Counted from the stretch's first letter, positions 7,288 through 15,434 are shown. The stretch: 33,957 nucleotides of DNA from Oscillospiraceae bacterium (GCA_015068365.1 SVKR01000180.1:1-33957), one strand, 5' to 3'. Translations and numbers: made by a program. The notes: generated from the letters alone by a model not told the origin.

Positions 7288-8025
7288 TCAGCGGTCCCGG
7301 ATCACGCCGAGCGGGAACTCCTTGAGCATCTTCTCTTCGATGTACTCCAGGGACTGCAGCGCGTCCATGCCCCAGTTGGTGGGGCAGCCGGTGACGATCT
7401 CCACCATGGAAAAGCCCTTGCCCTCCAGCTGGTTGGTAAACGCCTTCTTGATGGCGTTTTTGGTCTTGGTGACGTTGGCGGGGTTGTTGCAGCTGGTACG
7501 CACCAGATAGGCCGGGGCCTCCAGGCGGTCCAGGATCTCGCACATGTGCATGGGATAACCGTGCTCCTCCGCCTTTCTGCCGAAGGGCGCCGTGCTGGCC
7601 TTCATGCCCAGAAGCGTGGTGGGGGCCATCTGGCCGCCGGTCATGCCGTAGATGCCGTTGTTGATGAAGATGACGGAGATGTTCTCGCCCCGGTTGGCCG
7701 CGGAGACAGATTCGGCCAGGCCGATGGAGGCGAAGTCGCCGTCGCCCTGATAGGTGTAGACCAGGGTGTCGGGGTTGGTGCGCTTGATGCCCGTGGCCAC
7801 GGCGCAGGCGCGGCCGTGGGGCGCGGTGATGTTGTCATAGGCCATGTAGTCCATGTGCAGTCCGCAGCAGCCGATGCCCAGCACGCAGGCGGTGCGGTCC
7901 ACCACGTTCATCTCTTCCAGCACCTCGCCGATGAGCTTGATGACGGTCGAGTGCATGCAGCCGGGGCAAAAGCCGGAGACCTTGTCCTCCTGGATGGTCT
8001 GGGTTCTCTTATAAAGCAGTTCCAT
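7288..8025 (-). CDS. 2-oxoacid:ferredoxin oxidoreductase, beta (TPP-binding) subunit
   Basis: A 245-residue thiamine-diphosphate subunit. The TPP/Mg2+ signature is YQGDGDFASIGLAESVSAAN followed about 17 residues later by NNGIYGMTGGQ. The N-terminal CPGCMHS and GIGCCG motifs fit the Kor/Vor group, whose beta chain carries a [4Fe-4S] cluster next to TPP. The ATG lies directly after the alpha-subunit stop with GGAGGGCAAGTGAAATG, so translation is coupled. With alpha, gamma and the ferredoxin subunit it decarboxylates a 2-oxoacid and passes two electrons to ferredoxin in the cytoplasm. Confidence 0.93.
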   Translation of the reverse strand: MELLYKRTQTIQEDKVSGFCPGCMHSTVIKLIGEVLEEMNVVDRTACVLGIGCCGLHMDYMAYDNITAPHGRACAVATGIKRTNPDTLVYTYQGDGDFASIGLAESVSAANRGENISVIFINNGIYGMTGGQMAPTTLLGMKASTAPFGRKAEEHGYPMHMCEILDRLEAPAYLVRTSCNNPANVTKTKNAIKKAFTNQLEGKGFSMVEIVTGCPTNWGMDALQSLEYIEEKMLKEFPLGVIRDR

Positions 8026-8026
8026 T

Positions 8027-9100
8027 TCACTTGCCCTCCATGATCCGTCTGACGCTGTCCATGATGGCCTCGCGGCTCATGATGTTGCCGCCGGAGCACA
8101 GACAGGTCTCGATGCCGCAGCGTCCGTGAACGGCCGCCTCCACGTCCTTGACAAACTGCGCGGGGATGCTCATCTCCACGTCCAGCACCGCCTTGACCTT
8201 GCTGTAGTCGATCTCGTCATAGGCGGCGAAGGGGAACGGGTGCACCGTGATGGGGCGCACAAGGCCGACCTTGATGCCCTCCTTGCGCAGCAGGGCCGCC
8301 GCGCTCTCCGCGATGCGGGCGGAAATGCCGTAAGCGGTGATGACCACGTCGGCATCCTTCAGCCAGCGGCTCTCCCATTCCGGCTGCCAGCTGGCGTACA
8401 GCGCCGCCGCGTCCTCATTGCACTGCTGCATGGCGGCGGTGGACCAGTTGCCGGGCTGGATCCAGGCGCGCGGCTCGCTCAGGCTGTGGCCGATGCAGGC
8501 CCAGCTGCGCTTGCCGGCCTTGATGGCGGCGACCTCCTCGTCGCTGCGCATCTCCGGCAGCACCACCGGCTCGATCATCGTGCCGATGACGCCGTCGGCC
8601 AGGATCAGCACCGGGTTGCGGTCCTGATCCGCCAGGTCGAAGGCGCGGTAGGTGAAGTCAACGGCCTCCTGCACGGTGGAAGGCGCGAACACGCGCATCT
8701 CAAAGCCGCCGTTGCCGCTGGCCTTGGTGGCCTGCATATAGTCCATCTGGGCCGGCTGGATGGAGCCGACGCCGGGGCCGCCGCGTGCGACGTTGATGTA
8801 GACGATGGGGATGCGCGCCGCGGCGCAGTAGCTGATGCCCTCGCTCTTCAGCGCGATGCCGGGGCTGGAGGAGCTGGTCATGGCGCGGGTGCCGGCAGAA
8901 GCTGCGCCGTAGACCATGTTCACGGAAGCGACCTCGCTCTCGCCCTGGACGAAATGGCCGCCCACCTCGGGCAGACGGCGGGACATGTATTCGGGAATCT
9001 CATTTTGCGGGGTGATGGGATAGCCGGCAAAAAAGCGGCATCCGGCGCGTACGGCTGCCTCGGCCATGGCCTCGCAGCCCTTCATAAATACTCTAGCCAT
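8027..9100 (-). CDS. vorB: 2-oxoacid:ferredoxin oxidoreductase, alpha subunit (VorB-like)
   Basis: A 357-residue subunit beginning MARVFMKGCEAMAEAAVRAG. The track's longer ORF (start 9208) is rejected because it would overlap the ferredoxin gene and because TGAGGAGGCAGCGATG places a good ribosome binding site before ATG 9100. Family blocks include FFAGYPITPQNEIPEYMS (substrate and pyrimidine domain), ASVNMVYGAASAGTRAMTSS, and the C-terminal domain with VRPITVHPFPF. Proteins of this size and sequence are usually named 3-methyl-2-oxobutanoate dehydrogenase subunit VorB, which implies valine-derived 2-oxoisovalerate. That substrate is supported here by the divergent ptb-buk genes but is inference. 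Confidence 0.9.
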   Translation of the reverse strand: MARVFMKGCEAMAEAAVRAGCRFFAGYPITPQNEIPEYMSRRLPEVGGHFVQGESEVASVNMVYGAASAGTRAMTSSSSPGIALKSEGISYCAAARIPIVYINVARGGPGVGSIQPAQMDYMQATKASGNGGFEMRVFAPSTVQEAVDFTYRAFDLADQDRNPVLILADGVIGTMIEPVVLPEMRSDEEVAAIKAGKRSWACIGHSLSEPRAWIQPGNWSTAAMQQCNEDAAALYASWQPEWESRWLKDADVVITAYGISARIAESAAALLRKEGIKVGLVRPITVHPFPFAAYDEIDYSKVKAVLDVEMSIPAQFVKDVEAAVHGRCGIETCLCSGGNIMSREAIMDSVRRIMEGK

Positions 9101-9110
9101 CGCTGCCTCC

Positions 9111-9314
9111 TCAGTCCTTATAGATCTCAATGGCGCCGTCCGGGCACATCCGTCCGCAGATGCAGCAGCCGACGCAGTCCTCCACCCGCACGGCCTGGAC
9201 GTACTCATAGCCCTTGGAGTTGACCTCCGTGCCGAGTTCCAGGACGTTCTTCGGGCAGAATTTGATGCAATAGCCGCAGCTCTTGCATCGCTCCTTTACC
9301 ACGTTGATTTTCAT
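9111..9314 (-). CDS. 2-oxoacid:ferredoxin oxidoreductase, 2x[4Fe-4S] ferredoxin (delta) subunit
   Basis: A 67-residue bacterial-type ferredoxin. The first cluster motif is CKSCGYCIKFCP (Cys10, 13, 16, 20) and the second CVGCCICGRMCP (Cys47, 50, 53, 57). It carries electrons from the TPP/[4Fe-4S] centre to free ferredoxin. It is the first of the four enzyme genes, 21 bp after the ATPase gene, with AAGGAGACAGGTCTATG upstream. An extra cysteine, Cys51, sits inside the second motif. Confidence 0.95.
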   Translation of the reverse strand: MKINVVKERCKSCGYCIKFCPKNVLELGTEVNSKGYEYVQAVRVEDCVGCCICGRMCPDGAIEIYKD

Positions 9315-9335
9315 AGACCTGTCTCCTTATTATCG

Positions 9336-10022
9336 TCAAATGGTTTGTTCCCATGGATAGGTGAGATAGAGCCGGATGGGCACCAGGGGCGTTTCGCCGT
9401 CCTCCATCGGCCAAAGCGCCTCCTGCACGCAGGCGAAGGGGATGGGCACATACTCCCCCAGGGTCTCCCGCAGGCGGGCAAGCCCCTCGCTGACATCCGA
9501 ACGGGTGGTGGCCATGCCCAGATTGGGATTGCCGATGAAAGTCATCGCCTCCAGCGGCAGATGGGCCGCGCCCAGCACCTGGCCCAGCACGCCGTCGATG
9601 TGGCGCAGTTCCATGGACCAGGGGCGGTAGGGATTCACCACATAAAATGCCGCCGTGTCGCTCTGGCGCAGAAGCGGGGCGTACATGCCAACGGCCCCGG
9701 CGCCGATGTAGTCGCCGCCCACGTCCAGGATCGTATAGCACTCCGCGCTGCGCAGCGCCACGGAAGGGCCGCCCACCTGGGTGGGCGCGTCCATGAACTG
9801 CTGCTCAAAATGCACAGTCGCGCCGCCGTCGCGCATGGTCTGCGCCACGTCGCGGGAGCGGAACAGGGGCTTGGTCATGTCCAGGTCAAAAAAATGGACC
9901 GGTCTGCGCCCCTCGGCAGCCAGGGCCAGGGCAAGGTTGACGGCGATCTCGCTCTTGCCGCAGCCGGCCTCGCCGAAAAACACATAATTTGAACGATCCC
10001 CGACCGCGTCCGTCAGCTTCAT
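9336..10022 (-). CDS. MinD/ParA-like P-loop ATPase at the head of the oxidoreductase operon
   Basis: A 228-residue protein. ATG 10022 is chosen over the track start 10124 because GGGGAGCGGCCATG fits and the promoter lies between the two. The P-loop is FFGEAGCGKSE (about residues 15-25), followed by IAVNLALALAAEGRRPVHFF and a Walker-A' like DLDMTKPLFRSRD, as in deviant-Walker ATPases that handle metal clusters or partition cargo. The LDVGGDYIGAGAVG stretch resembles the switch II region. I cannot name it. Its place as first gene before a [4Fe-4S] enzyme suggests cofactor insertion, activation or assembly, but that is inference. Confidence 0.75.
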   Translation of the reverse strand: MKLTDAVGDRSNYVFFGEAGCGKSEIAVNLALALAAEGRRPVHFFDLDMTKPLFRSRDVAQTMRDGGATVHFEQQFMDAPTQVGGPSVALRSAECYTILDVGGDYIGAGAVGMYAPLLRQSDTAAFYVVNPYRPWSMELRHIDGVLGQVLGAAHLPLEAMTFIGNPNLGMATTRSDVSEGLARLRETLGEYVPIPFACVQEALWPMEDGETPLVPIRLYLTYPWEQTI

Positions 10023-10053
10023 GGCCGCTCCCCGCTTCCCTCTGATTGAAAAT

Positions 10054-10082
10054 ATGGTATTACTTCTCCCATGAAAAGTCAA
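10054..10082 (-). promoter_or_regulatory. Promoter of the ATPase-oxidoreductase operon
   Basis: Minus-strand TTGACT (10077-10082), exact 17-bp spacer, TACCAT (10054-10059). Transcription would start about 30 bases before ATG 10022. Confidence 0.8.
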
Positions 10083-10120
10083 TGGAAAATCCCCATGAAT
10101 ACGCCCTTTTCGCAAACAGT

Positions 10121-10166
10121 CCAAAAGTTGACTATATTTTTCTGTATAAATTTGTGATTCTTTTGG
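10121..10166. promoter_or_regulatory. Inverted repeat CCAAAAG...CTTTTGG between divergent operons
   Basis: CCAAAAG (10121-10127) and CTTTTGG (10160-10166) flank an AT-rich 32-bp centre between the two divergent promoters. It could bind a shared regulator, but the arms are short and chance is possible. Confidence 0.3.
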
Positions 10167-10177
10167 CGTGAATGCTA

Positions 10178-10206
10178 TTGCTTTCCGTCCGGGGCCATGC
10201 TACAAT
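10178..10206 (+). promoter_or_regulatory. Promoter of the ptb-buk-symporter operon
   Basis: TTGCTT (10178-10183), 17-bp spacer, extended -10 TGCTACAAT (TACAAT 10201-10206). The predicted start near 10213 lies inside the track's longest ORF, so that ORF's start at 10168 cannot be used. The leader holds a CCGGCCG/CGGCCGG inverted repeat just before the start codon. Confidence 0.8.
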
Positions 10207-10272
10207 TATTTATATTTTGAGAGAAAGGATCACCGGCCGCTGATCGGCTGCGCGGCCGGAATGGAACGCAGA

Positions 10273-11190
10273 ATGGTTTTGACAAGTTTTTCCCAGCTGG
10301 AGGCGCTGGTCAAGGGCAGCGCCGAAGCGCGCGCCATGGCAGTCGCCGTGGCGGCGGACCCCCACACGCTGGAGGCCGCGCTGGCCGCCCGGGCGGAGGG
10401 GCTGGTGCGCCCCATTCTGGTGGGCGACAAGGCAAAAATCCTGTCGATTCTGTCTGAAATGGGCGAGACCGTGCCGGACGCCGACATCTATGACGCGCCG
10501 GAGGAGGTCGCCGCCTGCGAGACCGCCGTGGCCCTGGTGCGCGAGGGCAAGGCCGATTTTCTGATGAAGGGCAAGGTGGACACCAAGGTGATCCTCAAGG
10601 CCGTCGTCAACAAGGAGCACGGCCTGGGCGTGCCCGGCGCCATCATGAGCCATGTGACGCTGTTTGAGGTGCCCGCCTATCACAAGATCCTCGCCCCCGT
10701 GGACGGCGGCATGGTCACCTACCCCACGCTGGAGCAGAAGAAGGGCATCATCGAAAACACGGTCGCCGTGCTGCACAAGCTGGGCTATGACTGCCCGAAG
10801 GTGGGCGTGCTGGCCTGCGCCGAAAAGCCCAACCCCAAAATGCCCGAGACGCTGGACGCCCAGGCCCTGGCGGAGATGAACCGCAGCGGCGAGATCTCCG
10901 GCTGCATCGTGGACGGCCCCATCTCCTTTGACTGCGCCATCGACAAGTCCATCGCCGATTTCAAGGGCTACGAAAGCCCCATCGCCGGCGACTGCGACGT
11001 GCTGGTGGCCCCCAACATCCACGCCGGCAACATCATGGGCAAGATGCTGGTGTGCTTCTCCGGCGCGAAAATGGCCGGCTTCATCGCCGGCGCGCGCTGC
11101 CCCATCGTGCTGACCAGCCGCGGCTCCAGCGCCGAGGAAAAGCGCATGAGCATCATCCTGGCCGCCGCCGCGTCCCGGCCGGAGGCGTAA
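10273..11190 (+). CDS. ptb: Phosphate butyryltransferase (phosphate acyltransferase)
   Basis: A 305-residue enzyme exchanging CoA for phosphate on butyryl-CoA or a branched acyl-CoA. From ATG 10273 the N-terminus MVLTSFSQLEALVKGS lines up with known Ptb proteins; GGAACGCAG provides a modest binding site. ATG 10261 is a possible alternative. Family blocks: AVAVAADPHTLEAALAA, ILVGDKAKI, KADFLMKGKVDTKVILKAVV, MSHVTLFEVPAYHK, GCIVDGPISFDCAIDKSIA and the end CPIVLTSRGSSAEEKRMSI. Length matches the family. Butyrate kinase follows 4 bp later. With the divergent oxoacid oxidoreductase the acyl group may be isobutyryl or isovaleryl rather than butyryl. Confidence 0.93.
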   Translation: MVLTSFSQLEALVKGSAEARAMAVAVAADPHTLEAALAARAEGLVRPILVGDKAKILSILSEMGETVPDADIYDAPEEVAACETAVALVREGKADFLMKGKVDTKVILKAVVNKEHGLGVPGAIMSHVTLFEVPAYHKILAPVDGGMVTYPTLEQKKGIIENTVAVLHKLGYDCPKVGVLACAEKPNPKMPETLDAQALAEMNRSGEISGCIVDGPISFDCAIDKSIADFKGYESPIAGDCDVLVAPNIHAGNIMGKMLVCFSGAKMAGFIAGARCPIVLTSRGSSAEEKRMSIILAAAASRPEA

Positions 11191-11194
11191 GGCG

Positions 11195-12265
11195 ATGGAG
11201 AAGATCTTTGTCATCAACCCCGGCTCCACCTCCACCAAGATCGCCTACTTCGACGGCGATCAGGAGCAGTGGCACGAAAGCCTGTCCCACGACCGGGACG
11301 CGCTGGGCGCCTTTGACCGGATCTGCGACCAGCTGGACTTCCGCTATGACCTCATCTGCAAGGCGCTGAAGGACCACGGCCTCCGCTTTTCCGACCTGGA
11401 CGCCGTTGCCGCCCGGGGCGGCCCGATCGCGCCGCTGCACTCCGGTGCCTATGAGGTGGACGACGCCATGGAGCAGGTCATCCGCACCCATCCCCTGGAC
11501 CAGCACGCCTCGCTTCTGGGCGCGCTGCTGGCCAACCGCATCGAGCACGAGCACGGCATCCCCTCCTACATCTACGACGCCGTGTCCGTCAACGAGATGC
11601 TGCCCGTCTGCCGGGTTTCCGGCGTGCCCGCCCTGCCCCGCCAGGCGCTGATCCACAACCTGAACATGCGCGCCGCGGCGCTGCGCCTTTGCCGGCAGAA
11701 CGGCTGGGACTACAAGGAGAAGACCATCATCGTCGCGCACCTGGGCGGCGGCATCACCGTCAGCCTGCACCGCGACGGCACCATCATCGACATGGTCTCC
11801 GACGAGGACGGCCCCTTCGCCCCGGAGCGGGCGGGTCTGCTGCCGGTGTCCTTCGTCCTGGACATGATCGACCGGGGCGAGATCGACAGCCACGGCGTCC
11901 GCAAGCTCATCAAGGGCGACGGCGGTCTGGTGGCCTGGCTGGGCACCAACGACAGCCGCAAGGTGGAGGAGATGATCTCCTCCGGCGACGAGCAGGCCAA
12001 ACTCATCTACGAGGCCATGGCCGTCAACGTGGCCAAGAGCATCGGCAAGCTGGCCCCCGTGGCCAACGGCAAGGTCGACGCCATCATCCTCACCGGCGGC
12101 ATCGCCTTCAGCGACTATTTCACCGGCATGATCGTCCCCATGGTGGACTGGATCGCCCCGGTCACCGTCATGCCCGGCGAAAACGAAATGCAGTCTCTGG
12201 CCGAAGGCGTGCTCCGCGTCCTTCGGGGCGAGGAGACCGCGCGCACCTTCCCCGACAAGGAATAA
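11195..12265 (+). CDS. buk: Butyrate kinase
   Basis: A 356-residue acetokinase-superfamily enzyme that transfers the phosphate of butyryl- or branched acyl-phosphate to ADP, giving ATP and the free acid. Motifs: FVINPGSTSTKIAYF (phosphate 1 loop), DAVAARGGPIAPLHSGAY, DAVSVNEMLPVCRVSG, IIVAHLGGGITVSLH (phosphate 2) and DAIILTGGIAFSDYF (adenosine loop). Length is typical of Buk and shorter than acetate kinase. It starts 4 bp after ptb and is followed 33 bp later by a symporter, so all three are probably cotranscribed. This is the substrate-level phosphorylation step of the module. Confidence 0.95.
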   Translation: MEKIFVINPGSTSTKIAYFDGDQEQWHESLSHDRDALGAFDRICDQLDFRYDLICKALKDHGLRFSDLDAVAARGGPIAPLHSGAYEVDDAMEQVIRTHPLDQHASLLGALLANRIEHEHGIPSYIYDAVSVNEMLPVCRVSGVPALPRQALIHNLNMRAAALRLCRQNGWDYKEKTIIVAHLGGGITVSLHRDGTIIDMVSDEDGPFAPERAGLLPVSFVLDMIDRGEIDSHGVRKLIKGDGGLVAWLGTNDSRKVEEMISSGDEQAKLIYEAMAVNVAKSIGKLAPVANGKVDAIILTGGIAFSDYFTGMIVPMVDWIAPVTVMPGENEMQSLAEGVLRVLRGEETARTFPDKE

Positions 12266-12298
12266 CACAGGGATTCATACATACAGGAGGACATTGTC

Positions 12299-13834
12299 AT
12301 GGCAATCATCAAATATCTTTTTGTCGCGGCTTATGTTGTCTTCATCCTCGTGGTCGGCCTGCGCTCCCGCAGGGACAGCGCCGGCGGCGGCGACGCCTAT
12401 CTGCTGGGCGGGCGCAGCATCGGCCCGGTCATCACCTCGTTTTCCTTTGCCGCCACCTACATCTCCGGCGTGTGCATGGTCAACGCCGGCAAGATCGGCT
12501 GGGACTGGGGCATCGGCGCCATGTGGAACGCCTGGGGCAACGTGCTGCTCAGCATCGTGTTCATGTGGTTCTGCCTCGGCGCCAGAAGCCGCAGCATGAG
12601 CGAGAAGCTCAATGTGCAGACCCTGCCGGATTTCCTGCGCGCCCGCTATCAGTCCGAGTTTTTCAAGCTGGTGGGCAGCATCGTCATGTTCATCTTCATG
12701 ATTCCCTACACCGCTGCGGTGTTCTCCAGCCTGTCCTATATGTTCACCCGCGTCTTCGGCCTGCCCTACCTCGGCGCCGTGATCGCCATGGCGATTTTGG
12801 CCGCGGTCTACCTGGTGGTGGGCGGCTATAAGGCCGCCGCGAAGATCGACGTCATTCAGGGCGGCATCATGGTCATCGGCGGCATCATCCTTGCCGTGGC
12901 CACCGTCAGCGCCAAGGAGGTCGGCGGTCTGGCCGCCGGCATGCAGCGCCTGCGCGAGCTGGGGCCGTTCACCAACACCGCCGGCGTGGAGGCCACCGGC
13001 GCCGAGATCGCCAGCTTCGGCATGGGCGGCAACTGGGGACTGCTGATGGGCATCATCCCCTTCGTGCTGATGACCTCTTGGGCCCCCAGCGGCCTGCCGC
13101 AGATGGCCACCAAGTTCTTCGCCATCCGGGACGCCAAGCAGGTGCGCATCGGCGCCATCGTCTGCACGATTCTGGGCTTCATCATCATCACCGGCGTACA
13201 CGTGCCCGGCCTTTTCATCCACCTGTTCTATGACACCCTGCCGGAGGGCGGCACCAACGTCCTGGTCCCCGACCTGCTGACCCGCATTTTCGGCAGCGGC
13301 CTGGGCGGCCAGCTCTGCCTGTCCCTGATCCTGCTGCTGGTGCTCTCCGCCTCCATGTCCACCCTGGCCGGCCTGGTGCTCACCTCCTCCGCCGCGCTGG
13401 GCATGGACATCCTCAAGGGCTACTGCATGAAGGACCTGGACGAGAAAAAGACCACCACGATGCTGCGCGTGTGCACGCTCTTCTTCGTGCTGGCCGCACT
13501 GGTGCTGGCGCTGCTGAACCTGGGTGTCATCTCCTCCATCCAGTCTCTGGCCTGGGGCGCCATCTCCGGCTTCTTCCTCGCGCCTTATGTCTACGGCACG
13601 ATGAGCCGCCGCGTCACCAAGGCCGGCGCCATCGCCGGCAGTCTGATCGGCCTCGGCTGCGCCGTGCTGATCCCCACCCTGGTCAAGAGCGCCGTCCCCT
13701 CCATTGCCCGCTGGTGCACCACGGTGAATGCCTGCGCCATCGCCACTGTCCTGCCCCTGATCCTGACGCCCATCATCAGCGCCTTTACCAAAAAGCAGGA
13801 CAAGGCCTACGTCGACCGGCTTTTCAGCGACTGA
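12299..13834 (+). CDS. Sodium:solute symporter (SSS family)
   Basis: A 511-residue membrane protein with about thirteen hydrophobic segments, the normal size for SSS members such as PutP and PanF. Visible family features: an N-terminal AYLLGGRSIGPVITSFSFAA block, the GGYKAAAKIDVIQGGIM segment, and LSASMSTLAGLVLTSSAALG near residue 350 with the Ser/Thr-rich Na+ site. The start has CAGGAGGACATTGTCATG. As the third gene after ptb-buk it could bring in the amino acid or oxoacid fed to the pathway, or move the organic acid product; the direction and substrate are not readable from the sequence. Confidence 0.93.
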   Translation: MAIIKYLFVAAYVVFILVVGLRSRRDSAGGGDAYLLGGRSIGPVITSFSFAATYISGVCMVNAGKIGWDWGIGAMWNAWGNVLLSIVFMWFCLGARSRSMSEKLNVQTLPDFLRARYQSEFFKLVGSIVMFIFMIPYTAAVFSSLSYMFTRVFGLPYLGAVIAMAILAAVYLVVGGYKAAAKIDVIQGGIMVIGGIILAVATVSAKEVGGLAAGMQRLRELGPFTNTAGVEATGAEIASFGMGGNWGLLMGIIPFVLMTSWAPSGLPQMATKFFAIRDAKQVRIGAIVCTILGFIIITGVHVPGLFIHLFYDTLPEGGTNVLVPDLLTRIFGSGLGGQLCLSLILLLVLSASMSTLAGLVLTSSAALGMDILKGYCMKDLDEKKTTTMLRVCTLFFVLAALVLALLNLGVISSIQSLAWGAISGFFLAPYVYGTMSRRVTKAGAIAGSLIGLGCAVLIPTLVKSAVPSIARWCTTVNACAIATVLPLILTPIISAFTKKQDKAYVDRLFSD

Positions 13835-13858
13835 GCACTGTCCCATACCGCAATTATG

Positions 13859-13895
13859 AATCCCCGCGCCCAAGGGCGCGGGGATTCCTGTTTTT
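13859..13895 (+). terminator. Terminator of the ptb-buk-symporter operon
   Basis: A 13-bp inverted repeat (AATCCCCGCGCCC and complement) followed by CCTGTTTTTCTTTC, 25 bp after the symporter stop. Confidence 0.9.
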
Positions 13896-13971
13896 CTTTC
13901 CCTCTATGGCAGACTGAACAAAAACGCCCCCGCGTTTTCTCCGTGCCCGCCACTTGCAAAGTCCGGCATAT

Positions 13972-13993
13972 CGTGATTTAATTCACATATAAT
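13972..13993 (+). promoter_or_regulatory. -10 element with CRP/FNR-family-like palindrome
   Basis: CGTGA-TTTAAT-TCACA (13972-13987) differs at one base from the CRP half-site pair TGTGA-N6-TCACA and directly abuts TATAAT (13988-13993). No good -35 is seen at 16-18 bp. A site centred near -20 would fit repression by a Crp/Fnr-type regulator, or help from an activator if the true start lies further down. Confidence 0.5.
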
Positions 13994-14035
13994 AGTTTAA
14001 TTTTTTTAACTGTGAACTTTGAGGGGGAAACTGAT

Positions 14036-15301
14036 ATGACAGAAGAGGCAAAGCGCCGTCTGGCGGAAAAAAACGCCCGGAATGAGGCCGCGCTGGCCCT
14101 GCGCGAAGGGGATCGGGTGCCGATCCATGTCCTCGGCAACATTTACGCCGTGGTCCACGCCGGCTACACCATGGCCGAGGTCATCTATGACGAGACCCTG
14201 GAAAAACAAAAAAACTCCATTATCCGCTATCTCCTGGACTACGACCCCGACTGCTCCACCGGGCCGGACCACCTGGCGGGGCTGGGCCGGGCCTTTGAAA
14301 AGCTGGGGCCGAAGTTCATCGACTGGGCGGGCCGTCCCGGCACGAAGCTGGATGAAAACTCGCTGATGCAGTTCGTGGAGTTCCCCATTCTGGAGGAGGA
14401 GGAATTTGACTGGTTCTTCTCCGACCGGACGGGCTGGGCGCTGCGAAAGAGCATGCCAAGCCTCTCCCGCCTGGCCGAGCCGCTGCGCCGTCTGGAGATC
14501 CCCCAGTCCCACGGCGGGCAGCTGCGCCCGCTCATCTCCGCCTTCTCCTCGCCGGAGATGCGGGAGATGCTCCGCACCTTCTGGGAGATCGACGACCTCT
14601 TCCGCGAAAATGCCCGCCGCCGGGGCGAGATGATGAAGGAGATCGCCCAGCTCGGCTTTCCGCAGACCGGCGGCGGCCGGGCCAGCGTTCCCTTTGACGA
14701 CTACAGCGACGAGCTGCGCGGCACGCTGCTCAGCCTCACCGACCTGTACGAGCACGCCGACGAGGTGGAGCACTACATCGACGAGCGGCAGGAGCTGATG
14801 CTGGAGCAGATCCGGCACATGAACCCCGACGGCAGCAAAAGCGGCAAGCTGGTGCACATGATGCTGCACAAGGGGCTGGACGGCTTCATGGGCGACGAGA
14901 CCTATGTGAAGTTCTACTGGCGCCATCTGCAGGAGATCATCCAGGCCATCGTGGACGTGGGCATGGTGCCGAGCGTCTTCTGTGAGGGGCGCTATTCCAC
15001 CCGGCTGGAGCATCTGCGCGACGTGCCGCGCGGCAAGGTGCTCTACCGCTTTGAGGACACGCCCATGGACCTTGCGAAAAAGGTGCTGGGCGACGTGGCC
15101 TGCATCACCGGCGGCTTTGACAACACGCTTCTGACCTTCGGCACGGTGCAGCAGGTGACGGACGCGTGCAAAAAGATGCTGGACGACTGCGCCGCCGGCG
15201 GCGGCTTCATCTTCCAGGCCAAGAGCAGCCTGGTGGGCGACTGCAAGCCGGAGAACGTGGAGGCCATGTTCCGCACCGTGCGGGACTACGGCAAATACTG
15301 A
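14036..15301 (+). CDS. Uroporphyrinogen decarboxylase-family corrinoid methyltransferase-like protein
   Basis: A 421-residue protein. ATG 14036 is preferred to the GTG at 14012 because GAGGGGGAAACTGATATG sits in between. The C-terminal third has the UroD/MtaA pattern: VPSVFCEGRYSTRLEHLRDV with a candidate zinc-ligand Cys, KVLYRFEDTPMDLAKKVLGD, and the ending CKPENVEAMFRTVRDYGKY. Such proteins in anaerobes move methyl groups between a methylated substrate, a corrinoid protein and tetrahydrofolate or CoM, rather than making haem. It is longer than true HemE (about 350 residues). A corrinoid protein and a homocysteine methyltransferase lie on the opposite strand nearby, which supports this role; the methyl donor is unknown. 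Confidence 0.82.
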   Translation: MTEEAKRRLAEKNARNEAALALREGDRVPIHVLGNIYAVVHAGYTMAEVIYDETLEKQKNSIIRYLLDYDPDCSTGPDHLAGLGRAFEKLGPKFIDWAGRPGTKLDENSLMQFVEFPILEEEEFDWFFSDRTGWALRKSMPSLSRLAEPLRRLEIPQSHGGQLRPLISAFSSPEMREMLRTFWEIDDLFRENARRRGEMMKEIAQLGFPQTGGGRASVPFDDYSDELRGTLLSLTDLYEHADEVEHYIDERQELMLEQIRHMNPDGSKSGKLVHMMLHKGLDGFMGDETYVKFYWRHLQEIIQAIVDVGMVPSVFCEGRYSTRLEHLRDVPRGKVLYRFEDTPMDLAKKVLGDVACITGGFDNTLLTFGTVQQVTDACKKMLDDCAAGGGFIFQAKSSLVGDCKPENVEAMFRTVRDYGKY

Positions 15302-15307
15302 CAAAAC

Positions 15308-15341
15308 AAAAACCGAAACATTGAAAAATGTTCCGGTTTTT
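15308..15341 (+). terminator. Terminator of the UroD-like gene
   Basis: AAAAACCGAAACATT pairs with AATGTTCCGGTTTTT (one mismatch) around a GAAA loop and ends in five T, 6 bp after the stop codon. Confidence 0.88.
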
Positions 15342-15434
15342 GCGAAGATTGAACGTGCAGGGGGACTCCCGTCCCCCCTCACACCCCCCCATGCAAAACG
15401 TTTCCTTTACAAAACAGGGTTTGTCTACAGTCTG

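Noticed and set aside
10128-10150. TTGACT and TATAAA on the plus strand as a second ptb promoter
   Set aside because: The spacing is only 11 bp; the TTGCTT/TACAAT pair downstream has 17 bp and an extended -10.
14036-15301. True uroporphyrinogen decarboxylase (hemE)
   Set aside because: It is longer than HemE, has a candidate zinc-ligand Cys in FCEG, and lies among corrinoid methyl-transfer genes with no haem genes nearby.
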